Positions 6,196 to 13,842 of a stretch of 17,778 bases of DNA are shown one piece after another. Position 1 is the stretch's first letter; the number at the start of each line of letters is the position of its first letter. Origin of the DNA: CAYTQK01 sp964439745. Its GTDB lineage: Bacteria; Desulfobacterota; Desulfobacteria; Desulfobacterales; Desulfosudaceae. The notes under the pieces are model-generated. The model was not told the DNA's origin, searched no databases, and saw nothing but the letters and a program-made list of their open reading frames with translations. Location: positions 1 to 17,778 of the forward strand of contig CAYTQK010000030.1 of the NCBI GenBank assembly GCA_964439745.1, written 5' to 3'. A program made the position numbers and the translations under genes.

Positions 6196-7458
6196 TCACT
6201 TCCACTCCAGGGCCTGCTGAATATCTTCGCAGATATCGGCCGCGTCCTCGATGCCCACAGACAGGCGCAGCATCTCGGCCGGTATGCCCAGCTCCCGGCG
6301 CACCTCCGGAGCAAAGGAGTGGTACTGGGTGGAGGCCGGATGAATCACCAGGGTCTTGCAGTCCCCCAGGTTGGCCAGGTGATAAATCAGCTGCAGCCGG
6401 TTGATGAAAGCGAAACAGGCCGCTTCGTCCTTCAGCCCGAAGGTCAGCAGGCCACCGAAGCCCCGGCCCTGGAACTGCCCGGCGGCCACCGCGTGAAAGG
6501 GGTGGTCCGCCAGGCCGGGATAATTGACCCAGGCCACCGCCGGCTGCTCCTGCAGGAACGTGGCCACGGCGGCGGCATTGGCCAGGAGCCGCTCCATCCG
6601 CACGGCCAGGGTGTCCAGACCGATGAGGGTCAGGTAGGCGTGCCAGGGCGCCTGGGTGGCCCCGAAATTGACATGATGCTCCCGCCAGATTTTTTCCAGC
6701 AGCGGCGGCCGGGAACAATCGGCTTCGACCAGGGGCCGCAGATCCGGGAACCGATCCGCCGGCCAGTCAAACCGGCCGCCGTCGATGATGACCCCGCCGG
6801 GCGCCCCGCCATGGCCGCTGAGATACTTGGTGGTGGAATGAATGACCACGTCCGCCCCCAGCTCTAGCGGGCGGCAGAGAAAAGGCGTGGCCAGGGTGTT
6901 GTCCACCACCAGGGGCAGGCCGTGTTCATGGGCCAGGCCGGCCAATTTGGCGATGTCCGGCACGTCCAGGGCGGGGTTGCCGATGGTTTCCAGGAAAACA
7001 AACCGGGTACGCCGGTTGATGGCCGCCGCCAGGGCGGCCGGGTCCGCCAGATCCACCAGCCGGGCCGTCAGCCCGTATTTGGGAAAAACACCGGTGAACA
7101 GGGAGTAGGTGGACATGAACAGGGAGCGGCCGGCCACAAACTCGTCGCCGGAACGCAGCAGGGCCAGGCAGGCATTGGCCACGGCCGCCATGCCGGAGGC
7201 GGTGACAATGGCCCCGGCCCCGCCTTCCAGGAGGCGGAGCTTCTCTTCCAGGGCCCGGTTGGTGGGATTGCCCAGCCGGGTGTAAATATCGTTGCCGCCC
7301 TGTCCGGCAAAAGCCCCGCTGAGGCTCTCGGCGGTCTCGTGCCGAAAAGCCGCCGCTTGATAGACTGGCGGCTGGGTGGCCCCCTGCCATTGTTCGGGAT
7401 GCTGGGCCGCGTGAATGACCCGGGTCGCAAACCCCCGGGGGAATTTTTTGTCTGTCAT
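6196..7458 (-). CDS. metY: O-acetylhomoserine sulfhydrylase (PLP-dependent)
   Basis: This 420-aa member of the Cys/Met-metabolism PLP family condenses O-acetylhomoserine with sulfide to make homocysteine. Landmarks: the substrate/PLP region YTRLGNPT (59-66), ETIGNPALDVPDI (157-169), Asp186 in VVDNTLATPF that contacts the pyridine nitrogen, and the Schiff-base lysine Lys211 in HSTTKYLSGHGG. Length and the GNDIYTRLGNPT pattern suit the sulfhydrylase branch rather than cystathionine gamma-synthase. ATG 7458 is preceded by AGGAG. As first gene of the operon it supplies direct sulfhydrylation, consistent with a sulfide-rich lifestyle. I find no SAM riboswitch in the short leader. Confidence 0.95.
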   Translation of the reverse strand: MTDKKFPRGFATRVIHAAQHPEQWQGATQPPVYQAAAFRHETAESLSGAFAGQGGNDIYTRLGNPTNRALEEKLRLLEGGAGAIVTASGMAAVANACLALLRSGDEFVAGRSLFMSTYSLFTGVFPKYGLTARLVDLADPAALAAAINRRTRFVFLETIGNPALDVPDIAKLAGLAHEHGLPLVVDNTLATPFLCRPLELGADVVIHSTTKYLSGHGGAPGGVIIDGGRFDWPADRFPDLRPLVEADCSRPPLLEKIWREHHVNFGATQAPWHAYLTLIGLDTLAVRMERLLANAAAVATFLQEQPAVAWVNYPGLADHPFHAVAAGQFQGRGFGGLLTFGLKDEAACFAFINRLQLIYHLANLGDCKTLVIHPASTQYHSFAPEVRRELGIPAEMLRLSVGIEDAADICEDIQQALEWK

Positions 7459-7492
7459 GGATTATCTCCTCATCGTGCCGGCAGTGCCCGAA

Positions 7493-7506
7493 AGAAAAAT
7501 TTTTCT
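7493..7506. promoter_or_regulatory. AT-rich palindrome upstream of metY
   Basis: AGAAAAATTTTTCT is a perfect 14-bp palindrome 35 bases upstream of metY, in the 60-base gap after the cysteine-rich gene fragment. It could be an operator or a weak promoter element. No MetJ-like or SAM-riboswitch sequence is visible nearby. Confidence 0.25.
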
Positions 7507-7518
7507 CTTTTTAAAAAA

Positions 7519-7705
7519 TCATTCCGTTAACACATCCCGTAACACTTGGCACTGGCGGCACCGCTGCAGCTTCTCCTGCCAGCTATCGCCGGGCTGGGCT
7601 TCACAAACGGTGCCGTTGAAAAACCAGCACAAATTGCCCTGCTGAAATTCCCAGGCCGGACAAGCCTCCCGCTTTGCCGGGGGGCAATCCCTCCAGTCAG
7701 AACAT
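7519..7705 (-). pseudogene. Cysteine-rich small protein gene, start lost
   Basis: From codon 7698 to TGA 7519 the minus strand reads 59 residues with seven regularly placed cysteines: DCPPAKREACPAW, then GNLCWFFNGTVC, then EKLQRCRQCQV. This CPxxxxxxCPAW / CW...GT.C / C..C pattern looks like a small cysteine-rich, possibly metal- or cluster-binding module, of a kind I associate with Deltaproteobacteria. The frame has no plausible start: it meets TGA at 7708-7710. In another frame, GGAGG followed by ATG (7705-7703) leads to TTC then TGA; removing one T would join that ATG to the cysteine frame. However, that ATG and GGAGG are also antisense to the nifS relic, so truncation at a rearrangement junction near 7700 is equally likely. 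It is probably non-functional unless an indel error is present. Confidence 0.5.
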
Positions 7706-8250
7706 CGTCACCTCCAACATCGAACACAATGCCGTCAGCCGCAGCATCAAACGCCTGGTCCCGCAGGGCTTTGCTACCACCGCGGTCTCGGTGGACAGCC
7801 GCGGACGGGTCGACCCGGCAGAGGTGGCCGACGCCATCAGGGACGACACCTGAAGGATCGTCTGGCCCATTTCAGGCGGCTGCCGAAGACCCTCATCGCC
7901 GAGCTGCCCGGCTATATCGACGAATACTTCATCAACGGCGATCCGGACAACGGCCTGCCCCACCTGCTCTCCATTTCACCCGCTACATCGAGGGTGAAAG
8001 CATCATGCTCATGCTGGATGACCAAGGCTATGCCGTGGCCACCCGCGCGGCCTGCGCCACCGGCTCTCCGCGGGCCTCCCTCGTCCTCATGACCATCGGC
8101 CTGGACCACGCCGACGCCCAGGGTACCCTGGTGGCCGCCATCAGTATCGGCAAAAACGAGATGGATGTGGGCCAGGTCGCCCTTACCCTGCGCCAGTCCG
8201 AAGCCGACGCGGTCTTGCTCTGGATCAGCCCCCTCAGCGCCCTGCGCCTT
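7701..8250 (+). pseudogene. Cysteine desulfurase (NifS/IscS-like) relic
   Basis: Three pieces in three frames line up with the cysteine desulfurase fold. Piece one (7701-7850) reads IVTSNIEHNAVSRSI and VSVDSRGRVDPAEVADAI, then stops. Piece two (about 7850-7979) reads LPKTLIAELPGYIDEYFIN and LPHLLSIS. Piece three (7972-8240) reads YIEGESIMLMLDDQGYAVAT followed by RAACATGSPRAS, including the catalytic cysteine loop, then GLDHADAQGT. The whole middle, with the PLP-binding lysine and its histidine partner, is missing between pieces one and two, and a further indel separates pieces two and three. The start is also missing. The 3' end runs into a dispersed repeat. This gene cannot make an active enzyme. 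A long uninterrupted frame covers part of it, but only piece three of that frame is homologous. Confidence 0.85.
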
Positions 8251-8289
8251 GCGGCTGCGCCCAAATCGACTCGTACAATAGGCGGGTTA
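8237..8289 (+). repeat. Dispersed 53-bp repeat, half copy
   Basis: This segment matches the reverse complement of 11755-11807 at 46 of 53 positions without gaps (starts with GCGCCCTGCGCCTTG, contains GCTGCGCCCAAA and CGACTCGT). It begins where homology to cysteine desulfurase ends, so it probably replaced or truncated that gene's 3' end. Together with the other copy, in opposite orientation, it brackets the hybrid kinase gene. Confidence 0.8.
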
Positions 8290-8329
8290 GCCCGGACCGG
8301 ATACGAACACATCGGCAGTACCGGAGCGA

Positions 8330-11300
8330 TCATTGTTGTTCCGGCGCGCGGCCCAGGATCTCCGCGATAATCCGGCTGAATTCCGCGGCGCGGTAGGGTT
8401 TCTGTATAAATCCATTGAGTCCGGCCGCCTCCATTTCCTGCCTATCCTCATCCCGGGTAAACCCGGAGGAGAGAAGTACCGGTATCTCCGGGGCCATCTG
8501 CCGCAGGGCGAAAAAACATTCCCGGCCGTTCATTTCGGGCATGACCATGTCCAGGATCACCAGTTCTATCTCCTGCCGGTGTTCGGCGAACACTTCCAGC
8601 GCCTGCCGGCCGTTTTCGGCCAGCAGGACCCGATACCCCAGTTGTAGCAGAATCTGCCGGCCGGTCGAACGGATATTCTCCTCATCATCCACCAGCAGAA
8701 TGGTTCCGTGCCCCGGAATCATCTGCTCGCTGGACGCCGGCAGCGCGGCGGCGGCATCTTCGGTCAACGGCAGCAGCACGTGGAAACAGGTGCCCTTGCC
8801 TTCTTCGCTATAGACATGAATCGCCCCCTGGTGCTGACGGATGGTGCCGTAGACGGCCGACAGCCCCAGCCCGGTTCCCTTGCCCTGCTCCTTGGTGGTG
8901 AAAAAAGGCTCAAAAATCCGGGGAAGATCGGCGGCCGGGATGCCGGTGCCGGTATCGCTGAACGCCAGCTTGAGATACGGGCCCGGTTTCAAATCAAAGG
9001 GGCTGGACTGGCAGTATTCTGCGGTCAGCTCCACATTCTCGGAATGAATGTGGATTGTCCCGCCCGCGGGCATGGCATGCCCGGCATTGATGCCCAGGTT
9101 GAGGAAAACATTCTGCAACTGGGCCTCTTCGCCGTTGACCATGCTGGCGTCCGCGGTCAGATCGGTTTTTATATTAACCCGCCGATCCAGGGTCTTGCGC
9201 ATGATGGAGACGGCGTTCTCAATGACCAGGTGCACGTCGATGGGAATGTTGTCCACCGGTTTGCGGCGGGCGAAAGAAAGCAGTTTTTCCGCCAGACCGG
9301 CGGCCTGGTCGGCCGAATCAATGATCATGGACAAAAACATCTGCGTTTTTTCTTCATCCAGCTCCCCGCTGGCCAGCAGCTCCGCCGCCCCCCGGATTCC
9401 TCCAATCATATTATTAAAATCATGGGCAATGCCGCCGGCCAGCTGGCCGATGGCCTCCATCTTCTGCATTTGCCGGAAGCGTTCCTCCAGTTCGTATTTT
9501 TCCGTCACATCCCGGAAGACCAGCACCACGCCGGTAATTTTTCCATCGGCATCGCGGATGGGCGCGCCGGAATCGGCTATCTGGTATTCCCGGCCGTCCC
9601 GTGAGATCAGCACCGTATGGTTGGCCATCCCGATCACGGTGCCTTCCTTCAAGATCTTGGCCACCGGATTTTCGATCGGTTCCCGGGTCTCGCTGCTGAT
9701 AAGCGTAAACATCTCGGTCACGGGCCGGCCGACAGCCTCTTCCGCGGACCAGCCGGTGAGCAGTTCGGCCACCGGGTTAATGCGCACCACCCGTTCTTCC
9801 AGGTCGACGGCGATAACCCCGTCACCGATGGAATTCAAGGTAATGCGCAAATTCTCTTCACTCTGCCGCAAAGCATCCAGGGCATGCCGACGTTCGGTAA
9901 TATCCTCGATCATACCCATGCCGGCGGTGATGATATCGTCCTTGTCGCGCAACCCCTGGAACAGGGCCCGGACAAAGCTGACCTTGTCCGAGGTGATGGA
10001 GGCGTACCGGCCTTCGTAGGAGGCGCTTTCCCCGGTCAGGGATCGGTTGACCGCCTCGACGATCTCCCGGTTGTGCAACCGGTCGGGCATGTCCAGGCCG
10101 ATCAGGGCCTCCCGGGAAGAGCCGATGATGTCCACGAATTTTTTGTTGCAATCCACGATCACCCCCCGGTCGTTGTAATAAAAAATCCCGATGGGGGATT
10201 CTTCCACAATGGTCCGGTAGCGTTTTTCGCTCTCCTCCAGCTCGTTCTGAACCCGGTATTCCTCGGTCACGTCCCGGAAGACCAGCACCACCCCGGTGGT
10301 CTCCCCGTCCGCGCTGCGTATGGGCGCTGCCGAATCGGCGATCTGGTATTCCCGCCCGTCCCGGGTGATCAGCAGGGTTTCCTGAACCAGTTTTATCTTG
10401 TCATCACTGGCCAATACTTCTTCCGCCGGGCTGGGACAGGGCTGTCGGGTCCGGCTGTTAACGATATGAAATACCACGGATACGGGTTTGCCGGCCGCTT
10501 CCCGCTGCGGCCACCCGGTCAGGGATTCGGCCACCGGGTTCATGCGGACGATGCGGCCGGATAGATCCAGAACCATCACGGCATCCCCGATGGAATTCAG
10601 GGTGATGCGCAGGTTCTCCTCACTCTCCGACAGGGCCCGGGTCCGTTCGCGGACTAGTTTCCGCAGGCCCAGGTTTGACAGCCAGATCAGCAGACCGCAC
10701 ACCAGTAACCCGACCACGGCCAGGGCCAGGTAGGGAAAAAAGCGCTGGGCTGGCATTTCCGGCCGGGTTCCCAGCCACTTGTTTTCAATCCGCTCCAGAA
10801 CGCCGTTGGCCCGGGCCCGTTCAATTCCCTTGTTCAAAATGGACAGCAGCACCGGTCGCCCCTCCCGGACAGCCATACAGTTCTGGCCGGTATAGAGGGG
10901 ATCGCCGACGATCTTCAGGGGATGGCTTACTTCGGTGGCATGAAAATGATAGCGCACGATGGGTTCGTCGCCGATGACCGCCGCGGCCCGGCCGGCCAGG
11001 ACGGCATCGGTGGCCTGGCCGAAATTTTCCGTAAGGACCGGCTGTACGTCAATGCCTTTTTTGGCCAGAAACTCCAGGGCGTAATCCCCCTCCTGGACCG
11101 CCACCCGTCGTCCGCCCAGATCGGCCACCCCATGAATATCCGTACAATCGGCGGCGACGAATATGGAAGCCGGCACGGCGAACATCATACTGGTAAAATC
11201 AAACTTTTCATCCCGCTGGCGGCTGTAAAAAAAACTGGTAATGACATCAGCCTGGCCGGAGAGCACTGCTTCCCGGGCCCGGGCAAAAGAAGTGTGGGTA

Positions 11301-11557
11301 AAACGGGGCGTAAATCCCAGCTCGGTGCCCATCCAGCACACCAGCTCGATACACATGCCGGATTGCTGTCCCCGGGCGGAAACAAACTCAAAGGGAGGAT
11401 AGCTGGACTGGCTGACAAAAACAATGGTCGGGTTCTGACGGAGCCAGGACCGCTCCTGGTCGGTGAGCCGATCAGCGGGAAGGCATCCAGACGCGAGAAA
11501 CGGCAGGAGAGCCAGCACCGCCAGCCCTGATCTGAAACGTCTCCCTCTGTATTGCAT
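8330..11557 (-). CDS. Hybrid sensor histidine kinase: solute-binding sensor, TM, three PAS, HisKA, HATPase, receiver
   Basis: With ATG 11557 (AGGA 8 bases upstream) the protein has 1075 aa. GTG 11584 would add nine residues. Residues 1-25 form a lipoprotein-type signal ending in LASGC (Cys25). Residues 43-264 look like a family-3 periplasmic solute-binding domain (SYPPFEFV, then GGRRVAVQEGDYALEFL). A membrane span follows at 273-297. PAS domains lie near 311-437, 445-555 and 567-690; the first and third are near duplicates. The kinase core has His712 in GGIAHDFNN, an N-box near 816-828 (NVFLNLGINAGHAMP), and SDTGTGIP and GKGTGLGLS loops. The C-terminal receiver (953-1068) has acidic DD near 957-958, Asp1003 and Lys1053. 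It senses a small periplasmic ligand, perhaps an amino acid, and probably works with the divergent sigma-54 activator. The ligand is unknown. Confidence 0.95.
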   Translation of the reverse strand: MQYRGRRFRSGLAVLALLPFLASGCLPADRLTDQERSWLRQNPTIVFVSQSSYPPFEFVSARGQQSGMCIELVCWMGTELGFTPRFTHTSFARAREAVLSGQADVITSFFYSRQRDEKFDFTSMMFAVPASIFVAADCTDIHGVADLGGRRVAVQEGDYALEFLAKKGIDVQPVLTENFGQATDAVLAGRAAAVIGDEPIVRYHFHATEVSHPLKIVGDPLYTGQNCMAVREGRPVLLSILNKGIERARANGVLERIENKWLGTRPEMPAQRFFPYLALAVVGLLVCGLLIWLSNLGLRKLVRERTRALSESEENLRITLNSIGDAVMVLDLSGRIVRMNPVAESLTGWPQREAAGKPVSVVFHIVNSRTRQPCPSPAEEVLASDDKIKLVQETLLITRDGREYQIADSAAPIRSADGETTGVVLVFRDVTEEYRVQNELEESEKRYRTIVEESPIGIFYYNDRGVIVDCNKKFVDIIGSSREALIGLDMPDRLHNREIVEAVNRSLTGESASYEGRYASITSDKVSFVRALFQGLRDKDDIITAGMGMIEDITERRHALDALRQSEENLRITLNSIGDGVIAVDLEERVVRINPVAELLTGWSAEEAVGRPVTEMFTLISSETREPIENPVAKILKEGTVIGMANHTVLISRDGREYQIADSGAPIRDADGKITGVVLVFRDVTEKYELEERFRQMQKMEAIGQLAGGIAHDFNNMIGGIRGAAELLASGELDEEKTQMFLSMIIDSADQAAGLAEKLLSFARRKPVDNIPIDVHLVIENAVSIMRKTLDRRVNIKTDLTADASMVNGEEAQLQNVFLNLGINAGHAMPAGGTIHIHSENVELTAEYCQSSPFDLKPGPYLKLAFSDTGTGIPAADLPRIFEPFFTTKEQGKGTGLGLSAVYGTIRQHQGAIHVYSEEGKGTCFHVLLPLTEDAAAALPASSEQMIPGHGTILLVDDEENIRSTGRQILLQLGYRVLLAENGRQALEVFAEHRQEIELVILDMVMPEMNGRECFFALRQMAPEIPVLLSSGFTRDEDRQEMEAAGLNGFIQKPYRAAEFSRIIAEILGRAPEQQ

Positions 11558-11628
11558 GGCGGGCATCCTGTTATTTGGTTGCACATTACGAGTGAGGACC
11601 TGGAACAGGAACGGAAATGATAAATTAA

Positions 11629-11657
11629 ATTATATCATGCTGACTTGATTGTTTCAA
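11629..11657 (-). promoter_or_regulatory. Sigma-70 promoter of the hybrid kinase
   Basis: On the minus strand TTGAAA (11657-11652), a 17-base spacer and a perfect TATAAT (11634-11629) form a near-consensus promoter about 70 bases upstream of ATG 11557. Transcription should begin near 11622. This is the clearest vegetative promoter in the window. Confidence 0.8.
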
Positions 11658-11754
11658 ATTTTTACCCAAAGAAAATATTTTTCAGGGTAACACCCTGCAA
11701 TGCTCACTCATGACTATATCAGAACGCCCTCATTCTATCAGCTCCGGCCATCTT

Positions 11755-11893
11755 TAACCCGGTTATTTCACGAGTCGCTTTGGGCGCAGCTACAAGGCGC
11801 AGGGCGCGAAGCTGCAGTAATCTACCGCGGGCAACCTGCAACACAGTAGATGGAGCCAGGGGCACGGGCCCAAGGTGACTCGCCCGAAGGGTA
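11755..11893 (-). repeat. Palindromic MITE-like element, fuller copy
   Basis: The first 53 bases (11755-11807) are the inverted partner of 8237-8289. Inside, 11771-11784 (CGAGTCGCTTTGGG) is an inverted repeat of 11869-11882 (12 of 14 positions), and ATCTAC (11820-11825) faces GTAGAT (11846-11851). The outer ends, TTTAACCC and GGGTAAA, are also roughly complementary. A folded, non-coding element of about 140 bases is the simplest reading. A reverse-strand frame of about 60 codons crosses it, but I regard that as incidental. No transposase is present. Confidence 0.65.
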
Positions 11894-11980
11894 AATTTTT
11901 TCGACATCTGAATGGTTAAAATTACATATCTCCAGCGATCAGTATTATACCGAATATCTATTTTATTGCGACTTTCCTTA

Positions 11981-11989
11981 TGTTATAAT
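11981..11989 (+). promoter_or_regulatory. Extended -10 promoter for the sigma-54 activator gene
   Basis: TGTTATAAT carries a TG dinucleotide plus a perfect TATAAT (11984-11989), the extended -10 form that needs little -35 contact. No good -35 is seen. It would start transcription near 11996, about 100 bases before the GTG at 12095. The surrounding DNA is very AT-rich. Confidence 0.55.
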
Positions 11990-12094
11990 TATTTTTTTTT
12001 ACACCTTTATCAGCGGCAACTCACACCTTTTGTGATTCATAGATTCATAAAGGTAAGGAGCCCTTCCAGCAGGAACCATTTCCGGGAAGATTTT

Positions 12095-13510
12095 GTGGCC
12101 AACGTATTGATCATCGATGATGAAGAAGTAATGTGTACCGTGCTGGCGGAAGTCGTGTCCCGGGGGGGCTGGTCTCCGGTCTGCGTGAAAAGCCTGCACC
12201 GGGCCAGGGAACTGGCCGAAGACGATTATTTTGATATTGTGCTGCTGGACATCTACCTGCCCGACGGCAATGGACTGGAAGTCTTACCGGATTTTGTCAA
12301 TACCCACTCCCAGCCAGAGGTAATCATCATGACCGGCTACGGCCACGGCGAATCAGCCGATCTGGCTTTAAAACATGGGGCCTGGGACTACCTGACCAAA
12401 CCCTTTAATCAGAAAAAAATCACTCTTTCCATCAAACGTGCCCTGGAATTCCGGAAAGCCAAACTGGCCCGCCAAAAGCACCGCATTTTAAAACGCGACC
12501 ACATCGTGGGCACAAGCCTGGCCATAAACGAGGCCCTATCACTGGTGGGTGAGGCCGCCAGAGGCGAACACAGTGTGCTGATCACCGGCGAAACCGGTAC
12601 CGGCAAAGAACTCTTTGCCCGGGCCATCCACATCAACAGCCAGCGCGCCAAGCGACACTTTATCGTGGTGGACTGCACTTCCCTGAGTGAACACCTCATC
12701 GAAAGCAGCCTCTTCGGTCATGTCAAGGGCGCCTTTACCGACGCCTACCAGAATCGCACCGGCCTCATCGAAATGGCCCACCAGGGCACCCTCTTTCTGG
12801 ATGAAATCGGCGAGTTGCCCCTGGCCATCCAGAAAAAACTGCTGCGGGTCCTCGAAGAAAAAAGATTCCGGCCTATCGGCAGCACCACCGAAAAAACCAG
12901 TGACTTTCGACTGGTCTCGGCCACCAACCGGGACTTGGAGAAAATGGTGGCAGCGGGCGCCTTTCGCGACGACCTGCTCTACCGCATCAAATCCCAGGAG
13001 CTGCGGCTACCACCCCTGCGCCACCGCAAGGAGGATATTTCCGAACTGGTCAACCACTACATGTCCCGGATATGCCGGCGCATGAACATATCGCCCAAAA
13101 CCATGCAGCCGGAATTTCTGAACTGCCTTCTGGCCTATGACTGGCCGGGCAATGTCCGGGAACTGGTCAACGTGATGGACCAGGTTCTCTGCGCCAGCCA
13201 GGAACTTCCCACCTTGTTTCACAAACAACTGCCCATGGAGATCCGATCCGCCCATATCCGCCAGGAGTCCGAGATGGATGACCAGCCAGCTTTCGCCCCG
13301 GCCGACCACACCGAACCGCCCGAACTCCGGACCGATCTGGCATCTCCCCTGCCCAGCTGGCAGAAATACCGTCAGATGGCTGAAAAAGCATATTTTTCCC
13401 AGTTACTTGCCGAGACAAACGGCGATATCTCCAAAATGCAGAAAATCGCCCGCATGAGCAAATCCCGACTGTACGACCTGATCAACAAACACCAGCTGGT
13501 GCACCGCTAA
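12095..13510 (+). CDS. NtrC-family sigma-54-dependent response regulator
   Basis: The 471-aa product has three domains. Receiver, residues 1-118: Asp8/Asp9, phospho-acceptor Asp52 in VLLDIYLPDG, Thr80 and Lys102. AAA+ domain, about 136-365: Walker A GETGTGKE (165-172), sigma-54 contact loop GAFTDA (212-217), Walker B GTLFLDEIGE (231-240) and arginine finger region FRDDLLYRI (290-298). C-terminal Fis-type helix-turn-helix, about 443-468, preceded by a linker near 385-420. The contact loop has Asp in place of the second Gly of GAFTGA. I chose GTG 12095 because it places MANVLIIDDEE at the normal receiver N terminus; the frame is open back to 11912 but that extension is low-complexity. A purine-rich GGGAAGA lies just upstream. 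It is divergent from the hybrid kinase and upstream of a sigma-54-like promoter, its likely target. Confidence 0.94.
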   Translation: MANVLIIDDEEVMCTVLAEVVSRGGWSPVCVKSLHRARELAEDDYFDIVLLDIYLPDGNGLEVLPDFVNTHSQPEVIIMTGYGHGESADLALKHGAWDYLTKPFNQKKITLSIKRALEFRKAKLARQKHRILKRDHIVGTSLAINEALSLVGEAARGEHSVLITGETGTGKELFARAIHINSQRAKRHFIVVDCTSLSEHLIESSLFGHVKGAFTDAYQNRTGLIEMAHQGTLFLDEIGELPLAIQKKLLRVLEEKRFRPIGSTTEKTSDFRLVSATNRDLEKMVAAGAFRDDLLYRIKSQELRLPPLRHRKEDISELVNHYMSRICRRMNISPKTMQPEFLNCLLAYDWPGNVRELVNVMDQVLCASQELPTLFHKQLPMEIRSAHIRQESEMDDQPAFAPADHTEPPELRTDLASPLPSWQKYRQMAEKAYFSQLLAETNGDISKMQKIARMSKSRLYDLINKHQLVHR

Positions 13511-13532
13511 CCCGAATATTTCCTGCCCTCTT

Positions 13533-13546
13533 TCCGATTTTTCGGA
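13533..13546. promoter_or_regulatory. Candidate activator-binding site 1
   Basis: TCCGATTTTTCGGA is a palindrome with 5-bp arms and a 4-base centre, about 200 bases upstream of the -24 element. It is too weak, and lacks the T-run, to be a good terminator for the preceding gene. A nearly identical copy in reverse orientation lies at 13620-13633. Confidence 0.5.
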
Positions 13547-13619
13547 CAAGACCCGTACGTCTTCTGCAAAATTAAATCATAAAAAAACATATAATTAAAA
13601 AAATTACCGGGCTGAATCA

Positions 13620-13633
13620 TACGAAAAATCGGA
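13620..13633. promoter_or_regulatory. Candidate activator-binding site 2
   Basis: TACGAAAAATCGGA, whose complement TCCGATTTTTCGTA matches site 1 at 13 of 14 positions. It sits about 100 bases upstream of the -24 element, the normal range for enhancer-type sites of NtrC-like activators. The centres of the two sites are 87 bases apart. Confidence 0.5.
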
Positions 13634-13732
13634 CCTCTCCATCTGTTTTTCCCTCCGCCGGAAATATCCATCCCCCGCACAACCATCATAACAAATTGAT
13701 TTTCAATTACTTACGCACACAATCAGGCGGCT

Positions 13733-13748
13733 TGGCATGCTTTTTGAT
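13733..13748 (+). promoter_or_regulatory. Sigma-54 (-24/-12) promoter candidate
   Basis: TGGCATG-N4-TTGAT has the correct 10-base distance between the GG (13734-13735) and the -12 dinucleotide (13746-13747). It differs from TGGCACG-N4-TTGCW at one base in each half, the weakest point being GA instead of GC at -12. It lies about 95 bases before the first gene of the chemosensory operon and directly downstream of a sigma-54 activator gene. Confidence 0.55.
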
Positions 13749-13842
13749 ACGGCCGAATCAACATGTATAGACGATCCATAAATGAGCCGCAGAATCATCA
13801 GCAACCATACCGAAATAACCATACCATGCCCAAGGCAGCAGA

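Noticed and set aside
7459..7518. SAM riboswitch upstream of metY
   Set aside because: Only 60 bases are available before the preceding gene fragment, and none of the conserved SAM riboswitch helices is visible.
7697..7705. Programmed +1 frameshift (ATG TTC TGA C, similar to the prfB site) rescuing the cysteine-rich gene
   Set aside because: The slip would place UCU in the P site with poor re-pairing, there is no separate stimulatory Shine-Dalgarno sequence, and the same bases are antisense to the nifS relic. Truncation or an indel is simpler.
8290..8329. Terminator after the hybrid kinase
   Set aside because: The CCGG-containing segments pair only imperfectly, and no T-run follows on the minus strand.
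7546..8370. Long plus-strand open frame read as one protein
   Set aside because: Only about 90 codons (7972-8240) are homologous to cysteine desulfurase; the rest is another frame of the relic, the dispersed repeat and antisense of the kinase gene.
11719..11907. 62-codon minus-strand frame across the palindromic element
   Set aside because: The sequence is explained by nested inverted repeats, part of it recurs at 8237-8289, and no ribosome binding site or domain is seen.
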